The position numbers were made by a program, and so were the translations under genes. Under the pieces are notes generated by a model, which saw only the letters and a program-made list of their open reading frames with translations, did no database searches and was not told where the DNA came from. Below, piece after piece: positions 60,068 through 64,000 of a DNA stretch of 64,000 nucleotides. Every line of letters begins with the position of its first letter. The first letter of the stretch is position 1. This DNA is from CAIWHR01 sp963734085. Lineage in GTDB: Bacteria; Pseudomonadota; Gammaproteobacteria; Burkholderiales; Casimicrobiaceae. The stretch covers positions 682,001 through 746,000 of the forward strand of contig CAVTFT010000007.1 of assembly GCA_963734085.1 (NCBI GenBank), in the 5' to 3' direction.

Positions 60068-61033
60068 ATGACCCCACTTCAGCCCCGGCACATCTACTCG
60101 GTCCATTTCGACATCGTCCACGGCTGCCAGCTGCGTTGCGTCGGCTGCCCCAATTCGACGCTCGAACCGAAGATCCAGCGGATCGCGGTCGACGATTTCG
60201 CACTCTGTCTGTCGCACATCGACGTCGAACGCATCCACACGCTGCGGCTGTTCAACTTCGGCGAGCCGCTGCTGCACCGCGAGCTCGCCGCGGTCGTCGC
60301 CGAGATCCCGAAGCAGCGCTGGCGCGTGTCGGTGGTCGAGATCTCGACCAACGCGCAATGGGTCGACTGGGACGATTTTGCGGAAATGCTGAAGCTCGAG
60401 GTCGTGAACCGGCTGGTCGTCTCCTGCGATGGCGACGCGTCGCCCGAATCCTACGAGCGGCTGCGACCGCCGTCGCAATGGGAGAAGCTGATCGAGTTCC
60501 TCGAGCGCGCGGCGGCGTTGCGCGATCGCTACGCGCCGGCGTTGCAGCTCGCGACGCGGTCGGTGATCGAGACGCGCGAGGATGCGCGACGCTGGGAAGA
60601 GGTACTGCGGCCGCGCGGCTGGGCGCCCGAATTCCGGCGCTGGATGGCGCTCCCGGGGGCGAAGGAGAACCGGACCGGCCGTGCGGTGCTCGCGCCGCGC
60701 GGCGCCTGCGTGTTCCTGGCCGATGCGAGCGAGTACGCGACGCATCCGTGGCACGGCGAGATCAACCTGCTCTACGTCGACGCCGACGGCACGGTCGTTC
60801 CCTGCTGCATGCATCCGCAGGCGGGCGTCTTCGGCAATCTGAAGAAGCAGACGTACAGCGAGATCCTGAACGGCGAAGCGCGCCGCCGGATGAAGGAGGC
60901 GATGCGGACCGACCGCGCCGCGATGCCGGTGTGCGGCACCTGCGACGTCGGCCCGGTCGGCAACGAGGGCGAGTCGTTCTGGAGCCCGCTCACGTTCTGG
61001 AGCGCCGGCAAGAGCCAGTTGCCGGAGCGCTGA
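60068..61033 (+). CDS. radical SAM / SPASM domain protein inside the gsp operon
   Basis: A 321-residue radical SAM enzyme. HGCQLRCVGCPN gives the CxxxCxxC cluster (C20, C24, C27); LFNFGEPLLH is the GGE-like SAM motif; the C-terminus has a SPASM-like pattern (VPCCMHPQAGVFGNL and later CGTCDVGP), which would bind one or two more Fe-S clusters. SPASM proteins mostly modify peptides or proteins, and some work on polysaccharides. It starts 3 bases after gspE and separates gspE from gspF, normally neighbours. Function unknown; a pseudopilin or secreted protein is a possible target. Confidence 0.85.
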   Translation: MTPLQPRHIYSVHFDIVHGCQLRCVGCPNSTLEPKIQRIAVDDFALCLSHIDVERIHTLRLFNFGEPLLHRELAAVVAEIPKQRWRVSVVEISTNAQWVDWDDFAEMLKLEVVNRLVVSCDGDASPESYERLRPPSQWEKLIEFLERAAALRDRYAPALQLATRSVIETREDARRWEEVLRPRGWAPEFRRWMALPGAKENRTGRAVLAPRGACVFLADASEYATHPWHGEINLLYVDADGTVVPCCMHPQAGVFGNLKKQTYSEILNGEARRRMKEAMRTDRAAMPVCGTCDVGPVGNEGESFWSPLTFWSAGKSQLPER

Positions 61034-61309
61034 CGAGAGGAGCTTGTCAGGTTTGCCATCACATATGCGTTGCAGGGCCAAAAAACGATGGATGCTAGGC
61101 GCGAGGCGCCGCGAATATCGGGAATATTCGCAAGCCTTGCAACGACGCAGACGCGCTTTTTGGCAGCAACCCGAAGGGACGGCGCGATTTGGGCGCATTT
61201 CTGTGTTCTCGCCCTTGTCATACTCCCGGTATGACTTCGGGCTTCGGGCCTTGAACTGCGCCCAACTCGCCGCCGTCGCATACGCGATGGCAAGCCTGGC
61301 AGGCTCCTG
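61034..61309 (+). other. 276-base gap with two hairpins that have complementary loops
   Basis: No convincing gene. Two hairpins with 7-bp arms and 5-base loops are present: CGAATAT / ATATTCG with loop CGGGA (61112-61130), and GTCATAC / GTATGAC with loop TCCCG (61217-61235). The loops are reverse complements of each other, so the RNA could form a kissing pair. The frame 61065-61310 is open over the region and ends TGATG on the gspF start. The sequence has the look of a dispersed palindromic element. Confidence 0.5.
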
Positions 61310-62560
61310 ATGCCCATCTTCCGCTACAAAGCCGTCAACGCGTCGGGCGACGTCGCCGTCGGCGAGCTCGACGCCGCCAACGAGTCCGAGATCGTCGATC
61401 GGCTGCGCGACCAGGGCCTGCTGCCGATGCAGGTCGCGCCGGCGGCGGCCGCGAAAGGATCGGCCGCGGCGGGCGCGGCAGCGTCCGGCGCCGGTGGCGC
61501 GCGCCGCAGCTTCTTCGTCGCCAAGCGGGTGACGCGCGACCATCTGCTCACGATCACGCGCGAGCTCGCGACGCTGCTTCGTGCCGGGCTGCCGCTCGAT
61601 CGCGCGCTGGAGATCCTGATCGGCCTCGCCGAAATTCCGCCGGTCGAATTGCTGCTGCAAGGAATCCGCGACGACGTGCGCGGCGGCAAGTCGCTGTCGC
61701 AGGCGCTCGACGCAAGGCGCGAGGTGTTCTCGCGCTTCTACGTCAACATCGTGCGCGCCGGCGAGGCGGGCGGTGCGCTCGGCAACGTGCTGACGCGGCT
61801 CGCCGACACGATGGAACGCAACAAGGATCTGCGCGAGTCGGTGATCTCGGCGCTGATCTACCCGACGATCCTGATCGGCGTCGCCGTGCTGTCGCTGATG
61901 CTGATCCTCACCTACGTCGTGCCGCAGTTCGAGCAGACGTTCGCGCAGGCCGGCCGGGCGCTGCCGCTGCCCACGCAGATCGTGATCTTCGTCGGCACCG
62001 GGCTCAAGCGGTGGTGGTGGGCGATTGCGGCGACGGTCGTGCTGTGGGTGCTGTGGATGCGCCGGCGCCTGCGCGATCCGGTCATTCGCAACCGCTGGGA
62101 TGCGCGGATGCTGCGCTGGCCGCTCCTGGGCGACGTCGTCACCAAGGTCGAGACCGCGCGGTTCGCGCGCACGCTCGCAACGCTCCTCGGCAACGGCGTG
62201 ACGTTGCTCGGGGGCCTCGCGATCGTCAAGGAAACGCTCGGCAACAGCGTGCTCGCCAACGCGCTCGATGGCGTGATCTCGCGGCTGCGCGAAGGCAAGG
62301 GATTCGCCCGGCCGCTCTCCGAGACGGGCCTCTATCCGAGGCTCGCCGTGCAGATGATCCTGGTGGGCGAGGAGTCGGGAAGGCTCGAGGAGATGCTGAC
62401 CCGCGTCGCCGAGATCTACGACCGGGAGGTGGCGATGTCGATCAAGCGCTTCCTCGCGGTGCTCGAGCCGGCGCTGATCCTGTCGCTCGCCGTGCTGATC
62501 GGGAGCATCGTGCTCTCGATCCTGTGGGGTGTCATGGGGATGAGCGAACTTGTCCAGTGA
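61310..62560 (+). CDS. gspF: type II secretion inner-membrane protein GspF
   Basis: A 416-residue platform protein with three membrane helices (about 180-205, 225-245 and 385-408). FRYKAVNASGDVAVGELDA is the typical N-terminus; LATLLRAGLPLDRALEIL and VRAGEAGGALGNVLTRLA are the duplicated GspF domain signatures, repeated at ARTLATLLGNGVTLLGG and LVGEESGRLEEML. A linker of Ala/Gly (residues 44-62) is unusually long. The ATG overlaps the mini-ORF that crosses the preceding gap. Confidence 0.95.
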   Translation: MPIFRYKAVNASGDVAVGELDAANESEIVDRLRDQGLLPMQVAPAAAAKGSAAAGAAASGAGGARRSFFVAKRVTRDHLLTITRELATLLRAGLPLDRALEILIGLAEIPPVELLLQGIRDDVRGGKSLSQALDARREVFSRFYVNIVRAGEAGGALGNVLTRLADTMERNKDLRESVISALIYPTILIGVAVLSLMLILTYVVPQFEQTFAQAGRALPLPTQIVIFVGTGLKRWWWAIAATVVLWVLWMRRRLRDPVIRNRWDARMLRWPLLGDVVTKVETARFARTLATLLGNGVTLLGGLAIVKETLGNSVLANALDGVISRLREGKGFARPLSETGLYPRLAVQMILVGEESGRLEEMLTRVAEIYDREVAMSIKRFLAVLEPALILSLAVLIGSIVLSILWGVMGMSELVQ

Positions 62561-62636
62561 AGCGTGTCTAATCAGTCCTTGCGCCGCGTGCAGGTGTTGC
62601 CGCGGCGCTGTAGCGAACAACCGCGGGAGAACGACA

Positions 62637-63074
62637 ATGGCCGGACGCGAAATGAATCGACACGCGGCGCGCGGCATGACGCTGATCGAGATCCTCGTCG
62701 TGCTCGTGCTGCTCGCAGTGATCATGAGCGTGGTCGCCGGCAACTACATCGGCCGTGGCGAGAAAGCCAAGGCGGACGCCGCGAAGATCGAGATCGGCCA
62801 GATCAGCCAGACGCTCGACCTCTACAAGCTCGAGATCGGTCGCTATCCGACGACACAGGAAGGCCTGCAGGCGCTGATCAGCGCGCCGGCCGGCGTCGCC
62901 AACTGGAACGGCCCGTACTGGAAGAAATCGTCGGTGCCGAAGGATCCGTGGGGCAACGAATACAAGTACGCGTCGCCGGCGTCGAATGCGCCGTACGAGA
63001 TCATCTCGCTCGGCGCCGACGGCAAGGAAGGTGGCGACGGCCCGAACAAGGACATCAGCAGCGCTTCGCAATGA
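62637..63074 (+). CDS. gspG: type II secretion major pseudopilin GspG
   Basis: A 145-residue pseudopilin. The prepilin-peptidase site is RG/MTLIEILVV, cut between G13 and M14 with Glu at +5, and the hydrophobic helix follows. The C-domain YPTTQEGLQALI, GPYWKKSSVPKDPWGNEY and GADGKEGGDGPNKDIS contains the calcium-loop residues of GspG. It forms the pseudopilus. The gap before it (76 bases) is not an open coupled frame, unlike others in the window. Its TGA overlaps the gspH ATG by 4 bases. Confidence 0.95.
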   Translation: MAGREMNRHAARGMTLIEILVVLVLLAVIMSVVAGNYIGRGEKAKADAAKIEIGQISQTLDLYKLEIGRYPTTQEGLQALISAPAGVANWNGPYWKKSSVPKDPWGNEYKYASPASNAPYEIISLGADGKEGGDGPNKDISSASQ

Positions 63075-63559
63075 GCCAACGCGCAACTCACGACAGCAGG
63101 CATTCGCTGCGCGCCGCGCGACTTGGGCTCGCGGGTATGACGCTGCTCGAGCTCCTGATCGTCCTTTCGATCATGGCGATCGTCGCCGCGATGGTCATCC
63201 CGATGTTCGGCAGCGGCGTGTCGAGCACCGCATTGAAGAGCGCGGCGCGACAGGTCGCCGCGGGACTGCGTCTTGCGCGGAGCGAGGCGGTGGCCACCCG
63301 CCACGACACGCGCCTCGTGCTGGACCTCGAGCACCGGACGTTCCAGGTCGAGCCGGACGCGCGAATCCACGCGTTGCCGCGCGAGCTCGAGATGAAGCTC
63401 TACACCGCGCAGAGCGACCTCGTCTCCGACCGCGTCGGTGCGATCCGCTTCTTCCCCGACGGCGGCTCCAACGGCGGCCGCATTACGCTCGCGGCAGGGG
63501 AGCGCAAGTACGAGGTCGACATCGACTGGCTGACCGGTCGGGTCGCCATTCTCGATTGA
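63071..63559 (+). CDS. gspH: type II secretion minor pseudopilin GspH
   Basis: A 162-residue pseudopilin with the cut site AG/MTLLELLIVLSIMAI (G22/M23, Glu at +5) after a fairly long 22-residue leader. The C-domain has LRLARSEAVATRHDTRLVL and FFPDGGSNGGRITL, typical of GspH (FimT-like). Its TGA overlaps the next ATG by one base (TGATG). Confidence 0.92.
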   Translation: MSQRATHDSRHSLRAARLGLAGMTLLELLIVLSIMAIVAAMVIPMFGSGVSSTALKSAARQVAAGLRLARSEAVATRHDTRLVLDLEHRTFQVEPDARIHALPRELEMKLYTAQSDLVSDRVGAIRFFPDGGSNGGRITLAAGERKYEVDIDWLTGRVAILD

Positions 63560-64000
63560 TGCGAAATCCGCTCGCAAACAGGTTGACGTCGTTCCCGCGA
63601 AGGCGGAAATCCAGCGTCGTCCGACGACAGCCACTGGGTCCCCGCCTGCGCGGGGGCGACCGCGCGCGATTTCGCTGCGCGAACCGGCGTGCGCTCGGCT
63701 TCTCGCTGCTCGAGGTGCTGGTCGCGTTCGTGATCCTGTCGCTCGTCGCCACTGCGCTGTTCCGGCTTTTTTCCGGTGCGCTCAACAACGCGTCGGCGGC
63801 GGACGACTACAGCCGCGCAGTGCTGGTCGCCGAAAGCGTGCTCGCGGAGACGGCGGCGGCGCGACCGCTGCGCGAGGCGACCAAGCAGGGCGCAGCCGAC
63901 GACGGGCGCATCGAATGGACGACGCGCGTCGAACCGTATGTCGCGCCCGGCGCCAACCCGGACGTCGAGCGCGCATCGGAGTCGATGAACGTGCGCCTCT
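63559..64000 (+). CDS. gspI: type II secretion minor pseudopilin GspI, leader extended by a repeat (partial)
   Basis: Open to the window end; 147 codons are visible. After a 47-residue leader the cut site LG/FSLLEVLVAFVILSLVA appears, with Glu at +5, then the GspI-like GALNNASAADDYSRAVLVAESVLAE. The normal leader is about 6-10 residues; here most of it (residues 11-35) is encoded by a dispersed palindromic repeat. The ATG 63559 overlaps the gspH stop. Whether such a long leader is still processed is not known; an internal start such as TTG 63583 gives a leader only a little shorter. Confidence 0.85.
   Translation, partial: MRNPLANRLTSFPRRRKSSVVRRQPLGPRLRGGDRARFRCANRRALGFSLLEVLVAFVILSLVATALFRLFSGALNNASAADDYSRAVLVAESVLAETAAARPLREATKQGAADDGRIEWTTRVEPYVAPGANPDVERASESMNVRL
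63587..63660 (+). repeat. dispersed GC palindromic repeat inside the gspI leader
   Basis: Arms CCCGCGAAGGCGG (63594-63606) and CCGCCTGCGCGGG (63642-63654) pair with one mismatch across a 35-base centre. This type of repeat (GTTCCCGCGAAGGCGG...) is common between genes in many proteobacteria; here it lies within a reading frame without closing it. Confidence 0.8.

Noticed and set aside
61065..61310. An open frame of about 80 codons before gspF as a real protein gene
   Set aside because: It consists of the palindromic element; the peptide is Arg-rich without a fold. It is kept only as part of the mini-ORF coupling observation.
58277..62743. A 4.4-kb open frame on the minus strand opposite the gsp genes
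   Set aside because: Its codons are the mirror of the gspE, radical SAM and gspF frames. It is rich in Arg, His, Asp and Gln as expected from antisense reading of GC-rich genes, and no domain is recognisable.

Overview
The window reads as chromosomal DNA of a high-GC, Gram-negative betaproteobacterium, probably Burkholderiales or a close relative. The evidence is a general-porin-family outer-membrane protein, the block gpmI / rhodanese / grxC / secB / gpsA / trmL / comF, the pair argB-slmA, and a caa3-type or aa3-type cox cluster with Cox11, SURF1, CtaB and Sco. I cannot name a genus. I saw no rRNA, tRNA, CRISPR array, phage or transposase gene. Genes are tightly packed and many overlap by 1, 4, 8 or 11 bases.

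Layout. 1-11952: exporter end, DMT permease, then a leucine/branched acyl-CoA catabolic run (acyl-CoA dehydrogenase, DsbA-fold isomerase, GST, mccB, methylglutaconyl-CoA hydratase, DUF4126 membrane protein, mccA, ghrA-like reductase, mvaB, DUF1289, second DsbA-fold isomerase). 12018-21232: purE(-), slt, NAD-epimerase, cca, then on the minus strand a TPR O-GlcNAc-transferase-like protein, coq7 and a porin. 21634-27605: surface polysaccharide genes (WbpL-like and WbpM-like plus; GT9, DUF4254, GT4 minus). 27909-29760: an adenylate cyclase/TPR gene broken by an internal deletion. 29952-40179: argB, slmA, moeB, ctpA, gpmI, rhodanese, grxC, secB, SH3 protein, gpsA, trmL, comF. 40474-45314: biotin genes bioB-F-H-C-D. 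45446-53301: cytochrome c oxidase and its assembly factors. 53462-57061: gloA and rubredoxin (minus), thiD, thiE, hemL. 57058-58212: WbsX-like protein (minus). 58364-64000: type II secretion genes gspE, [radical SAM/SPASM], gspF, gspG, gspH, gspI (cut by the window end).

The most unusual pattern concerns the spaces between co-directional genes. Several hold short palindromic repeats. In almost every case the space is an open mini-ORF that starts on the stop codon of the upstream gene and ends on the start codon of the downstream gene (ATGA, GTGA or TGATG junctions). Examples are mccA-ghrA, three tandem 83-bp units between ghrA and mvaB, rhodanese-grxC, bioC-bioD and thiE-hemL, with very short repeat-free versions at EamA-acyl-CoA dehydrogenase, slt-epimerase and ctaB-sco1. 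In bioH and gspI a repeat is instead fused in frame to the N-terminus. This looks like a translation relay that keeps operons coupled across repeat insertions. Other points are an ACG start at gpsA, a Cca with a degraded HD domain, no ctaA in the cox cluster, a radical SAM gene inside the gsp operon, and a paired-hairpin element before gspF.
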